Below, one piece after another: positions 16,463-24,191 of a stretch of 32,361 nt of DNA. Both the position numbers and the translations under genes were made by a program. Origin of the DNA: Eggerthellaceae bacterium (GTDB taxonomy: Bacteria > Actinomycetota > Coriobacteriia > Coriobacteriales > Eggerthellaceae); NCBI GenBank assembly GCA_017511465.1, contig JAFWJU010000033.1, forward strand, positions 1 to 32,361, given 5' to 3'. The stretch's first letter is position 1. Every line of letters starts with the position of its first letter. Below the pieces are notes generated by a model. That model saw only the letters and a program-made list of their open reading frames with translations. It searched no databases and was not told the DNA's origin.

Positions 16463-17458
16463 GTGAACGTTGCGGTAATCGGAGCCGGGTCGTGGGGTAC
16501 GGCACTGGCGCAAGTGCTTGCAACAAACGGGCATGACGTTTGCTTGTGGGCTCGTCGCGTAGAGGTGGCCGACGGCGTCAACGAGACCCATCGCAATCCC
16601 GATTACCTGAAAGACGCCGTGCTTTCGGACCGTATTGTGGCAACAGATGATATGGCGCAAGCGCTTGGCAACGCCGATGCGGTCGTCGTCGTCACGCCAT
16701 CAAAATACGCGCGCTCCACGGCACAGGCCATGGCAGGCCTCGTCGGCGCGGATGTCCCCATCGTGCTGTGCATGAAGGGCGTCGAAGCTCAAACGGGCAT
16801 GGTGCCCGTCGAAGTGTTCCGCGACGTTATGGGTTCCAACCAGCCGTTGGCGGTGCTTTCGGGGCCTAACCATGCCGAAGAAGTCGTGCAGGGCGTGCCG
16901 GCGGCGACGGTCGTGGCGTCGGAATCTTCCAAGACGGCGCGTTTCTTCCAGGAGATGCTGGCTTCTCCTGCATTCCGCGTGTACACGAGCGATGACGTGT
17001 TGGGAGTTGAGTTGTGCGCCGCTTTCAAGAACGTCATCGCCATTGCGGTCGGCGTGTCGTACGGGTTGGGGTACGGTGACAATACAGCGGCCATGCTCAT
17101 GACGCGCGGACAAGCCGAGATGGGCCGTTTGGTTGCAGCCGCAGGCGGCGATCCCATGACCTGCATGGGGCTTGCGGGGACAGGCGACCTCATTGCTACG
17201 TGCATGTCGCGCCATTCACGCAACCGCATGTTCGGCGAGGCGCTGGCGGAAGGCGAGACAGTCGCGCAATACGAGGCACGCCGCCACATGGTGGTGGAAG
17301 GCGCCCTTGCCTGCAAGACGCTTTCGGCGCTCTCATCGCGTTATAACGTGGAGCTTCCCATCACCGACGTCGTGCGGTCGCTCGTTTGGGAAGGCGTTGA
17401 CCCTCGAAACGTGGCAAGCAAGTTGGCCGCCCGCTCGCTCAAACCCGAGTTCTACTAA
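16463..17458 (+). CDS. gpsA: Glycerol-3-phosphate dehydrogenase [NAD(P)+]
   Basis: Reduces dihydroxyacetone phosphate to sn-glycerol-3-phosphate for phospholipid synthesis. The N-terminal motif GAGSWGTALAQVLATNGH is nearly invariant in GpsA, followed by SGPNHAEEVV and the catalytic-lysine region ELCAAFKNVIAIAVGV; GLAGTGDLIATCMSRHSRNR is also typical. Length is normal (about 331 aa). Start: a GTG at 16463 is 9 bases after GGGGAG and gives MNVAVIGAG; an ATG at 16457 and a TTG at 16454 in the same frame are too close to that site. The gene is convergent with the next minus-strand gene, with 8 bases between the stops and no terminator visible. Confidence 0.96.
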   Translation: MNVAVIGAGSWGTALAQVLATNGHDVCLWARRVEVADGVNETHRNPDYLKDAVLSDRIVATDDMAQALGNADAVVVVTPSKYARSTAQAMAGLVGADVPIVLCMKGVEAQTGMVPVEVFRDVMGSNQPLAVLSGPNHAEEVVQGVPAATVVASESSKTARFFQEMLASPAFRVYTSDDVLGVELCAAFKNVIAIAVGVSYGLGYGDNTAAMLMTRGQAEMGRLVAAAGGDPMTCMGLAGTGDLIATCMSRHSRNRMFGEALAEGETVAQYEARRHMVVEGALACKTLSALSSRYNVELPITDVVRSLVWEGVDPRNVASKLAARSLKPEFY

Positions 17459-17466
17459 GCTAAGGA

Positions 17467-17937
17467 TTAGCCATCTTGCACAACGCGCTGCTCGAGTGCT
17501 TGCAGCGCGCGCATTATCTTCGCTTGCTTGCCCGTGGCCGAAGCGGCTAAAACGCGATGCGTGGGGATTATCGGCGCCAGTACGTTTTGCTTGATGGCCG
17601 TGCCGACCGAACGGTGGCTTCCCGGTTTGCCGAGCGCATCTGCGATATCGGCGGCAGACCTCGTCTCGCCGTAAGGCACGGCGCACACCTCGGCCCAGAC
17701 TGCTTTCTGGAAAGCGCTTCCCTTGGCGTCGATGGGCACGTCGAACGATTGCCGCTTGCCGGCGAGGTATTCCTGAATCTGGGTGGCGGCGGCGTTCGTC
17801 ATATCGGAAGCCGCACATGAACCTTCGAGTTTCGCCTGGTCGAACACGATTTCGCATATTCCGCGCCTCGTGGCGCGAATCGTGATAGGCCCGTGGACCG
17901 TGGCATACGTGAAGTACGTGGATTGCGGTTGCGTCAT
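17467..17937 (-). CDS. Alkyltransferase-like protein lacking the active-site cysteine (MGMT fold)
   Basis: 156-aa protein with the O6-alkylguanine-DNA alkyltransferase fold: the DNA-binding part includes GSAFQKAVWAEVCAVPYGET and SHRSVGTAIKQN. The suicidal-cysteine motif PCHR reads PTHR: residue 126 is Thr (codon ACG, forward 17560-17562). Genuine methyltransferases need that Cys, so direct repair is not expected. Known alkyltransferase-like (ATL) proteins have Trp, Ala or another residue there and flag alkylated bases for nucleotide-excision repair; a similar role is inferred here. The hinge region QNV also departs from the usual GNP. Frame is intact along its whole length, arguing against a decayed gene. 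It is divergent from rpe. Confidence 0.88.
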   Translation of the reverse strand: MTQPQSTYFTYATVHGPITIRATRRGICEIVFDQAKLEGSCAASDMTNAAATQIQEYLAGKRQSFDVPIDAKGSAFQKAVWAEVCAVPYGETRSAADIADALGKPGSHRSVGTAIKQNVLAPIIPTHRVLAASATGKQAKIMRALQALEQRVVQDG

Positions 17938-17957
17938 GTCGCCTCCCGTCGAATCCC

Positions 17958-17979
17958 ATTATACGACTTGCGTTAGAAT
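17958..17979. promoter_or_regulatory. Divergent -10 elements for the ATL gene and rpe
   Basis: Minus-strand TATAAT (forward 17958-17963) for the alkyltransferase-like gene and plus-strand TAGAAT (17974-17979) for rpe lie within 22 bases, so the two promoters overlap. The -35 hexamers are poor for both. Confidence 0.55.
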
Positions 17980-18014
17980 GGCGGTGTAAGCTCAGTCGAA
18001 TTCTTGGGGGCGAA

Positions 18015-18710
18015 ATGTTCCAGCCAGTGAAAATCGCTCCGTCGATCCTTTCGGCGGATTTCATGAACCTCGAGCGTGACATTGCCATGATCGAGCAGGC
18101 GGGTGCGGGTTATGTGCACGTGGACGTCATGGACGGGCATTTCGTGCCCAACCTGACCATCGGCGTCCCGCACGTGAAGCAGCTGAAGCACATCACCAGC
18201 TTGCCGCTGGACGTCCACCTGATGATCTCGAATCCGCTCGTGCAGCTTCCCTGGTTCCTCGAGGCGGGGGCCGATATGGTCACCGTGCACATCGAGGCAT
18301 TGGAAGGCCAGTGGGCCGATCGGGCCGTCGAGGCCATTCACGAAGCCGGCGCGCAGGCATGCGTGGCGCTGAAGCCCAACACGCCTGCGGACGTGCTGTC
18401 GTCCACTATCGGCAAACTCGACATGGTGCTCATCATGTCCGTTGAGCCCGGCTTTTCGGGGCAGGGCTACATCGAGGGCAGCGAAGACAAGGTGGCGCAG
18501 GTCGTCAGCATGGCGCGCGAAGCCGGCAACGACGGCATGCTCATCGAGGTCGATGGCGGCATCGGCTTGAAGACGGTCGAGCGCGTATGCGCCGCCGGCG
18601 CCGATGTCATCGTGTGCGGAAACGCCGTTTACGCCGCCGAAGACCCTGCGGCTGCCTTGGCTGAAATCGAGGCCCTGGGCAACAAGGCCCGTCTCGCCGC
18701 ATTGGCGTGA
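18015..18710 (+). CDS. rpe: Ribulose-phosphate 3-epimerase
   Basis: Interconverts D-ribulose-5-phosphate and D-xylulose-5-phosphate in the pentose phosphate pathway; a metal-dependent TIM barrel. Motifs: IAPSILSADFMNL (N-terminus), HVDVMDGHFVPNLTIG with the metal-binding His and catalytic Asp, LDVHLMI, MSVEPGFSGQGYI and the phosphate-binding EVDGGIGLKT. Length 231 aa is normal. GGGGG lies 4-8 bases before the ATG. The cysteine desulfurase gene follows after 22 bases, so they may share a transcript. Confidence 0.97.
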   Translation: MFQPVKIAPSILSADFMNLERDIAMIEQAGAGYVHVDVMDGHFVPNLTIGVPHVKQLKHITSLPLDVHLMISNPLVQLPWFLEAGADMVTVHIEALEGQWADRAVEAIHEAGAQACVALKPNTPADVLSSTIGKLDMVLIMSVEPGFSGQGYIEGSEDKVAQVVSMAREAGNDGMLIEVDGGIGLKTVERVCAAGADVIVCGNAVYAAEDPAAALAEIEALGNKARLAALA

Positions 18711-18732
18711 CGATTCATTCGAACAGGACATC

Positions 18733-19938
18733 ATGCCGATAACCGTTCCGGACAATTACGTGTACCTCGACTGGGCGGCCACAACGCCGCTGTGCGAGGA
18801 AGCAGCGCAGGCCATGGCGCCGTACTTGGTGCCCGGCTTGGGCAACATCGCGCATGGCATGAATGCCAACTCGCTGCACGCGCCCGGCCGCGCGGCGTTC
18901 GAGGAAATGGAATTGGCGCGCAAGCAACTGGCGCGCGATTTGGGGGCCTCGCGTCCGAACGAGGTTGTGTTCACATCGGGCGCGACTGAATCCGACAACA
19001 TGGCGATACTCGGCATTGCGCGTGCTGTTTCCGACAACCGCCGCAAGCGCGAGGGCAAGGATTTCGTCGGCCGCGTTGTCACGACGTCCATCGAGCACGA
19101 TGCCGTGTTGGAACCGGCGCGCCGCCTGGCGCATGAGGGGTTCGACGTCGTGTACGTCAACCCCGACAAGGGCGGTTTCGTGACGCCAGAAGCCCTCGCC
19201 GCCGCACTTGACGAGCGCACGGTGCTCGTGTCGGTGCAAATGGCCAACAGCGAGATCGGCTCGATTCAGCCCATCGCGCAGCTTGCGCGCATGTCCCACG
19301 AGCATGGCGCCCTGTTCCACACCGATGCCACGCAGGCTTTGGGCAAGGTGCCGGTCGATGTCGGCGCGCTTGGGGTGGATGCGGCGTCGTTTTCCGCTCA
19401 TAAGGTCTGCGGACCCAAGGGCGTGGGTGCCCTGTACCTGAAGGCGCGCACCCCGTTGCAAGCGCAGATGCTCGGCGGCGGTCAAGAAGAGGGAAGGCGG
19501 TCGACGACGCAAAACGTTGCGGGAATCGTCGGGTTTGCGTCTGCGTGCCATGCGGCAATGGGGATCCTCGATGCGGAATCCCAACGCCAGCGCGCGATGC
19601 GCGACGCCTTGCGGAACCGTTTGGCGGCCTTGCCCGGCGTGCGGTGCACGGTAGATGCGCCGACTGGCTCGCAGGACTACCTGCCCAACATCGTTCATGT
19701 GCTCGCAAGCGGCTTCGAAAGCGAAACGCTCGTCTTGCGCTTGGACATGATGGGTTTCGGCGTGTCCGGCGGGTCAGCATGCTCGTCGCATTCGCTCGAG
19801 CCCAGCCACGTCCTGCGCGCAATGGGCATTTCCGCCGATGAGGCATATGGCGCTTTGCGCGTTTCGTTCGGACGCTACACGACCGAAAACGACATCGATC
19901 GCTTTGTCGAGGCGCTGCAACAGGTGATTGCGCGATAG
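18733..19938 (+). CDS. Cysteine desulfurase (class V aminotransferase fold)
   Basis: PLP enzyme releasing sulphur from cysteine for Fe-S clusters or thiolated cofactors (NifS/IscS group). The start at 18733 gives MPITVPDNYVYLDWAATTPL, matching the family's N-terminus; the upstream part of the open frame overlaps rpe. The PLP lysine is Lys224 (SFSAHKVCGPKG), the cofactor-binding His in HTDATQALGK, and the catalytic Cys350 lies in SGGSACSSHSLEPSHVL. The short active-loop arrangement SACSS is NifS/IscS-like. No scaffold gene (iscU or sufU) is adjacent, so its partner cannot be inferred from context; tRNA thiolation remains an alternative role. 401 aa, normal length. Confidence 0.93.
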   Translation: MPITVPDNYVYLDWAATTPLCEEAAQAMAPYLVPGLGNIAHGMNANSLHAPGRAAFEEMELARKQLARDLGASRPNEVVFTSGATESDNMAILGIARAVSDNRRKREGKDFVGRVVTTSIEHDAVLEPARRLAHEGFDVVYVNPDKGGFVTPEALAAALDERTVLVSVQMANSEIGSIQPIAQLARMSHEHGALFHTDATQALGKVPVDVGALGVDAASFSAHKVCGPKGVGALYLKARTPLQAQMLGGGQEEGRRSTTQNVAGIVGFASACHAAMGILDAESQRQRAMRDALRNRLAALPGVRCTVDAPTGSQDYLPNIVHVLASGFESETLVLRLDMMGFGVSGGSACSSHSLEPSHVLRAMGISADEAYGALRVSFGRYTTENDIDRFVEALQQVIAR

Positions 19939-19982
19939 CGCGATGCACGGCGCCCTGTTTTTCGCACGAGGGAGGAATCTGC

Positions 19983-20876
19983 ATGATAACCATCGAAGAT
20001 GCCCGCGGCACCGAGCTTACGAAAGCCCAGGCGAGTGAAATCTCGAAGCAAACGAAGCCGTTGACAGTGGGCGCCCTCGAACTGGCGCTGTTGGCGCAGT
20101 TCCCGCGCGAAGATGCCGAGGAATGGGACCGCACGGGCTTGCTCGTCGGCGATCCGGCAGCACTCGTCACGAGCGTGGCGGTTGCGCTCGACGTGACGCA
20201 CGACGCCATCGAGGCCGCTTATCGGGCGGGCGCAAACGTGCTGCTAACGCATCATCCCGCATTTATCGAACCGCCTGCGGTATTTTCGCCTTCGTATGCC
20301 GTTGCCAGCGCGCCCGGCGTCAACGTGTACGACGCCATCGGCAAGGGCGTGGCGCTGATGAACTTCCACACGGCGCTCGATGTCAGCGTTGCGGCGACGC
20401 GCCTTCTGGCAGGCATGCTGGGCGTTGATTTCGAGCGCATCTTGATTCCCGTAGACGAAAGCGGGCAAAAGGGCTACGGCCAGCTTTGCGCTGTCCGGCC
20501 GTCGGATGCGCCGTTCAGGCTGCAGCATCTTGCCGCTCGGTGCACATCGGTGTTCGGACGCTTGCCGCGTGTGTGGGGGAGCGCTTCTGCAACCGTCAAG
20601 CGCATCGTCATTGCGAATGGCTCTGCTGGCAACGTGATAGAAACTGCGATTGCCGTTGGCGCCGATTGCCTGGTATGCGGCGAGGTGAAGTACCATGCAG
20701 CACTCGACGCCTTGCAGGCGGGCCTGTGCGTTGTGGAACTCGGCCACGACGTGAGCGAACTCCCGTTGTGCGCCCTGCTCGCGCAGGCAACAATCGATGC
20801 AGGCGTTCCGTCCGATGAGGTGTTCATCTTGGACCAAGGTTCGAATTGGTCGACACCTGACGCCACTCGAATCTAG
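19983..20876 (+). CDS. NIF3-like dinuclear metal-centre protein
   Basis: Member of the NIF3/YqfO (DUF34) family, often listed as GTP cyclohydrolase 1 type 2 homologues; true function is unsettled. Family metal-ligand segments are visible: LLTHHPAFIEPPA, NFHTALDVS and, near the C-terminus, VVELGHDVSELPL. At 297 aa it lacks the PII-like insertion that enlarges some Gram-positive members. GGGAGGAA lies before the ATG. The next gene encodes the C4 zinc-ribbon protein; this pair is conserved across many Gram-positive bacteria, which suggests related jobs, though a separate promoter seems to lie between them. Confidence 0.9.
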   Translation: MITIEDARGTELTKAQASEISKQTKPLTVGALELALLAQFPREDAEEWDRTGLLVGDPAALVTSVAVALDVTHDAIEAAYRAGANVLLTHHPAFIEPPAVFSPSYAVASAPGVNVYDAIGKGVALMNFHTALDVSVAATRLLAGMLGVDFERILIPVDESGQKGYGQLCAVRPSDAPFRLQHLAARCTSVFGRLPRVWGSASATVKRIVIANGSAGNVIETAIAVGADCLVCGEVKYHAALDALQAGLCVVELGHDVSELPLCALLAQATIDAGVPSDEVFILDQGSNWSTPDATRI

Positions 20877-20883
20877 CGGCCAT

Positions 20884-20915
20884 AACGGTTACAATGTGTC
20901 CAGTCCGCAACCGTT
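20884..20915 (+). promoter_or_regulatory. Promoter of the zinc-ribbon gene within an inverted repeat
   Basis: TACAAT (20890-20895) is a good -10. AACGGTT (20884-20890) and AACCGTT (20909-20915) form a 7-bp inverted repeat with 18 bases between, bracketing the -10 and the expected start point. Confidence 0.5.
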
Positions 20916-20930
20916 GGAAGGGACACGTGC

Positions 20931-21650
20931 ATGCAAGCTGATTTGCAAGACCTCGAAGCTCTGCTCGAGATCCAGAAAATAGACCTGGACACCATTCAAG
21001 CGACGAAAAAGCGCGTCGAATTACCCCAGCGGATCGAGGTCATGCGCCTGCGCAAGAAGCGCGGGGAAATCCAGGGCAAGCTCGACCAAGTGCATGAACT
21101 GCAAAAGAAGGCCGATGCAGAGATGACCATCGTCGAAGACGAAGACCGCTCGCTCGCCGAAAAGCAGGAGCGCGCTCAACAGCTCATCGACGCTTCAGGG
21201 TCTGATTACCGCAAGGTCGAATCGCATTCGCGCGAGATGGCCGGTGTCATGAAGCGCCGCGAAACGCTTGCCGAGAAACGCGTCGAAGTGCAAGCGCAGC
21301 TCGACAAGATCAAGGGCGTTCGCGACCAGCTCGAAGGCGCCATCGCCGCGTCGGAAGCCAAGGAAGCCTCATTGCGTGCCGCATTCGAAGGCGAGGACAG
21401 CGCTCTCGCCGAGCAAATCCGCGCGAACACGGCCCGTCGCGACGAGCTGATGGCCTCCATTGCGCCTGAGCTTGCCCGCACGTACAAGAAGACGGCTGAA
21501 AAGACCGGTGGCGTCGCCATCGGCAAGCTCGATGGCGAGACATGCGGAGTGTGCCGCACGCATATCGAAGGCGGCCATCTTATCTCGCTGCGCGCCCAAG
21601 CCCCCATCGGCACATGTCCGGTTTGCAAGCGCTTGCTCGTCATCGAATGA
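20931..21650 (+). CDS. Coiled-coil protein with C4 zinc ribbon (DUF164-like)
   Basis: 239-aa protein: residues about 5-180 form a long charged coiled coil (repeated K/E/R/Q heptads, few prolines), and the last 45 residues form a zinc ribbon with CGVCRTHIEGG and CPVCKRLL, giving two CXXC pairs. This is the bacterial C4-type zinc-ribbon family usually next to NIF3-like genes, as here. Role is unknown; related proteins have been discussed as RNA- or nucleic-acid-binding, but nothing in the sequence decides it. GGAAGG precedes the ATG by 9 bases. A bidirectional terminator follows. Confidence 0.92.
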   Translation: MQADLQDLEALLEIQKIDLDTIQATKKRVELPQRIEVMRLRKKRGEIQGKLDQVHELQKKADAEMTIVEDEDRSLAEKQERAQQLIDASGSDYRKVESHSREMAGVMKRRETLAEKRVEVQAQLDKIKGVRDQLEGAIAASEAKEASLRAAFEGEDSALAEQIRANTARRDELMASIAPELARTYKKTAEKTGGVAIGKLDGETCGVCRTHIEGGHLISLRAQAPIGTCPVCKRLLVIE

Positions 21651-21686
21651 CCCACGGCGCCTGTCCCAAATACTTGCCCCAACGAG

Positions 21687-21712
21687 AAAAAGCCCGCCGA
21701 AGCGGGCTTTTT
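21687..21712. terminator. Bidirectional terminator between zinc-ribbon gene and rpmB
   Basis: AAAAAGCCCGC (21687-21697) and GCGGGCTTTTT (21702-21712) flank a CGAA loop: a 6-bp GC stem extended by A-T pairs, with T-runs in both directions. It suits both convergent genes. Confidence 0.92.
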
Positions 21713-21732
21713 ATGCGATGAAACAGCGTTAG

Positions 21733-21924
21733 TTACGCGCGCTCGACCTTGCCGGCCTTCATGCAGCGCGTGCAAACGTTGGCCTTGCGCACATGACCGC
21801 TCTTGTCGCGGATCGTGACCTTCTGGATGTTGGGCTTGAACCAGCGGTTCGTCACGCGGTGCGAGTGGCTGACGTTACGACCGGCGGCGGGCTTCTTGCC
21901 GCAAACTTCGCAAATCTTAGACAT
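21733..21924 (-). CDS. rpmB: 50S ribosomal protein L28
   Basis: L28 (63 aa) of the large subunit. The start at 21924 (MSKICEVCGKKPAAGRNVSH) is preferred over a reading 11 codons longer because CGGAG lies upstream at good spacing and the shorter N-terminus is standard. It is a zinc-binding C+ form, with CEVC near the start and CTRC near the end. The motif SHSHRVTNRWFKPNIQKV is diagnostic. It is monocistronic, with a plausible promoter upstream and the shared terminator downstream. Confidence 0.96.
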   Translation of the reverse strand: MSKICEVCGKKPAAGRNVSHSHRVTNRWFKPNIQKVTIRDKSGHVRKANVCTRCMKAGKVERA

Positions 21925-21991
21925 GGCTATCAACTCCGTATAACTGCATTTCATCACGGCATTCGCCGTTTGCCTTCAAACTAGCCAAGAA

Positions 21992-22020
21992 ACTATAGCA
22001 CACCAAAGGCACGTCATCAA
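21992..22020 (-). promoter_or_regulatory. Promoter of rpmB
   Basis: Minus strand -35 TTGATG (forward 22015-22020), 17-base spacer, -10 TATAGT (forward 21992-21997). Confidence 0.68.
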
Positions 22021-22043
22021 AGGATTTTTGCCGTCTTCAAATG

Positions 22044-22070
22044 CCCTTCATGTGAAACCCTTCATGTGAA
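22044..22070 (+). repeat. Tandem 13-mer upstream of asp23
   Basis: CCCTTCATGTGAA occurs at 22044-22056 and again at 22058-22070 (period 14). Each copy contains the dyad TTCA-TG-TGAA. It lies 37 bases before the asp23 -10 element, between divergent rpmB and asp23, so paired operator sites are a fair guess. Confidence 0.6.
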
Positions 22071-22106
22071 TCATACGCTGATGTGCGGCTATGATGTATC
22101 GTGCGT

Positions 22107-22112
22107 TATACT
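22107..22112 (+). promoter_or_regulatory. Putative -10 element of the asp23-fakA operon
   Basis: TATACT in GTTATACTTTTTAAG, 57 bases before the asp23 start; the -35 is not evident. Confidence 0.5.
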
Positions 22113-22169
22113 TTTTAAGTTACGCAAACGATGGGCAGAACAAGCCCGCGTTCGGAAAGGAAGCTTTAC

Positions 22170-22514
22170 ATGGCACCTGTTCCTGGAAAACTGCATGTTG
22201 CAAATGATGTCCTGGCCGACATGGTTGGCCATGCCGCCATGGAATGCTACGGCGTTGTGGGCATGGTGGCGCCGAACGCCGCCGATGGCATTTCGAAGAT
22301 CCTGCCGGTTTCGCGCCTGCGCCGTGGCATCACGCTGGCCACGACCGACGCCGGCATCCATGTCGATTTGTATGTCGTCATCGAATATGGCATGAATATC
22401 AACGCTGTGTCGCAGAACCTTGTCGACGCCGTCTCGTTCGTCCTGAAAGAGCAGGCACGCGTTCCCGTTGACGGCATCGACGTGCATGTCATGGACGTGA
22501 AGGTCCGCAAGTAG
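22170..22514 (+). CDS. Asp23/Gls24 family protein (YloU-like)
   Basis: 114-aa member of the Asp23/Gls24 (DUF322) family, small alkaline-shock-type proteins; the copy beside the DhaL-type kinase corresponds to B. subtilis YloU. The pattern HVANDVLADMVGHAAMECYGVVGM and the closing VPVDGIDVHVMDVKV are typical. The ATG at 22170 follows GGAAAGGAAG, so the in-frame upstream ATG at 22131 is not used. The DhaL-type gene begins 38 bases downstream; this gene pair is conserved widely in Gram-positives. Biochemical role is unknown; a cell-envelope stress link is known for other family members. Confidence 0.93.
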   Translation: MAPVPGKLHVANDVLADMVGHAAMECYGVVGMVAPNAADGISKILPVSRLRRGITLATTDAGIHVDLYVVIEYGMNINAVSQNLVDAVSFVLKEQARVPVDGIDVHVMDVKVRK

Positions 22515-22552
22515 CGTTACAGCACCCGTATCTACCTGGAAAGAACAACGAT

Positions 22553-24190
22553 ATGACTGAATTTACCGGCAACGATGTCTTGTCCGCGATTGCGGCGGCG
22601 AGCAAGAACCTCAGCGAGCGCAAGGAAGAGATCAATCGCCTTAACGTGTTCCCCGTGCCCGACGGCGACACGGGCACGAACATGTCGCTGACGATTGAAT
22701 CCGTCGTCAAGAACGTTTCGAAGCTGCCTTTGGGCGCGTCGGCCGCCGACGTCCGCAAGGCCATCACGACGGGTGCGCTCATGGGCGCACGCGGCAACTC
22801 CGGCGTCATCACGTCCCAGATCCTGCGCGGCTTGTGCGAAGGATCCACTGAATCCGACCACTTGACGACCGAGGCGCTCGACGCAGCGTTCTCGCGTTCC
22901 GCCGAGGTTTCGTTCCAAGCCGTCCGCAAACCGGTCGAGGGCACGATCCTCACGGTGTTGAAAGATTCGGCGACTGCTGCAAAGCAAGCCCATAAGAAGA
23001 AGCTCGAAATCGATGAAGCACTCGAGTTCATCGTGCGCGAGGCGTATGCGTCGGTTCAGCGCACGCCCGAGTTCCTGCCCGTGCTGAAGGAAAACAACGT
23101 CGTCGACGCCGGCGGTTTCGGCCTGGCCATCTTGTTCGACGGCTTTGTCAGCGCGCTTTTGGGCAAAAGCGAGTTTGCGGGCGACCAGTTCGAGTTCTCG
23201 CCCAAAGCCGAGCCCAAAGTCGAAATCGAGCATCTGAACGACTGGGAGGGCTCCGAATACCGCTATTGCAACGAGTTCCTGGTGTATTCCGACACGCTCG
23301 ACAAGGACGAGGCGCTCGACTTCCTGTCCACGATGGGCGATTGCGAGCTGTGCGTGGGCGCGAACCCGCGCTTCAAGGTGCACGTGCATTCCAACCACCC
23401 GAACCAGGTGCTCGAATACTTCCTCGACCGTGGTCAGATTTTCGAAGTCTTCATCCACAACATGGACCTTCAGAGCATTGAACGCAACGACAAGCTCGTG
23501 GCCGAGCAATCCGAGGCGCCGGCCGAGCGCAAGCCGTTCGGCGTCGTGGCCGTTGCCGCTGGCGAGGGCAATGCCAATATCCTGCGCAGCTTGGGCGTCG
23601 ACGTCGTCGTGTCGGGCGGCCAGACCATGAATCCCTCCACGGCCGACTTGCTCGATGCCGCCAACGCCACCAATGCCGACAACGTCATCATCCTGCCCAA
23701 CAACTCGAACATCATCATGGCGGCGAACAGCGCTGCCGAGTTGGCCGAGATGTCATGCGGCGTCGTTCCGACCAAGAGCGTGCCGCAAGCGTTCTCGGCC
23801 CTGTTCGGCTATGACCCGGATGCGACGCTCGAGGACAACATCGAGTCGATGACCGACGCGTTCTCCGAAGTCAAGACGGGCGAAGTCACCACGGCGGTCA
23901 AGGATTCGCGCGACGCCAAGGGCGACCCCATCGCAGAGGGAGACGTCATCGGCATTGCCGACGGCTCGATTGATGCCGTTGGATCGTCCATCGAGGATGT
24001 CGTCATGGGCTTGCTCGAGGTCATGGAAGCCGACGATGCCGATACGTGTACGGTGCTCGCCGGCGAGGACTACTCCGACGAGCAGCTGGAAGCCCTCGTC
24101 GAGCGCATCGAGGCTGAGTACGACGATCTCGAGATTGACGCTCAACGTGGCGAGCAGCCGCTGTACCCGGTTATCTTCTCGGTAGAGTAA
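22553..24190 (+). CDS. fakA: DAK2/DhaL domain kinase, FakA-like (YloV)
   Basis: 545-aa protein resembling fatty acid kinase FakA, which phosphorylates FakB-bound fatty acids to acyl phosphates, the donor used by PlsY. The N-terminal DhaL domain carries the nucleotide/Mg motif FPVPDGDTGTNMSLT (about residues 35-50) and ARGNSGVITSQILRG. A middle and C-terminal region follow (GGQTMNPSTADLLDA, LPNNSNIIMAA), as in full-length FakA. No fakB (DegV-family) gene is in the window, so the partner is elsewhere. Linked downstream to recG with only one base between stop and start, an arrangement shared with many Gram-positives. Confidence 0.92.
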   Translation: MTEFTGNDVLSAIAAASKNLSERKEEINRLNVFPVPDGDTGTNMSLTIESVVKNVSKLPLGASAADVRKAITTGALMGARGNSGVITSQILRGLCEGSTESDHLTTEALDAAFSRSAEVSFQAVRKPVEGTILTVLKDSATAAKQAHKKKLEIDEALEFIVREAYASVQRTPEFLPVLKENNVVDAGGFGLAILFDGFVSALLGKSEFAGDQFEFSPKAEPKVEIEHLNDWEGSEYRYCNEFLVYSDTLDKDEALDFLSTMGDCELCVGANPRFKVHVHSNHPNQVLEYFLDRGQIFEVFIHNMDLQSIERNDKLVAEQSEAPAERKPFGVVAVAAGEGNANILRSLGVDVVVSGGQTMNPSTADLLDAANATNADNVIILPNNSNIIMAANSAAELAEMSCGVVPTKSVPQAFSALFGYDPDATLEDNIESMTDAFSEVKTGEVTTAVKDSRDAKGDPIAEGDVIGIADGSIDAVGSSIEDVVMGLLEVMEADDADTCTVLAGEDYSDEQLEALVERIEAEYDDLEIDAQRGEQPLYPVIFSVE

Positions 24191-24191
24191 G

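Noticed and set aside
17467-17937. Pseudogene reading of the MGMT-fold gene
   Set aside because: The frame is intact, the domain is complete and promoter and neighbours look normal; the Cys to Thr change alone fits an ATL protein better.
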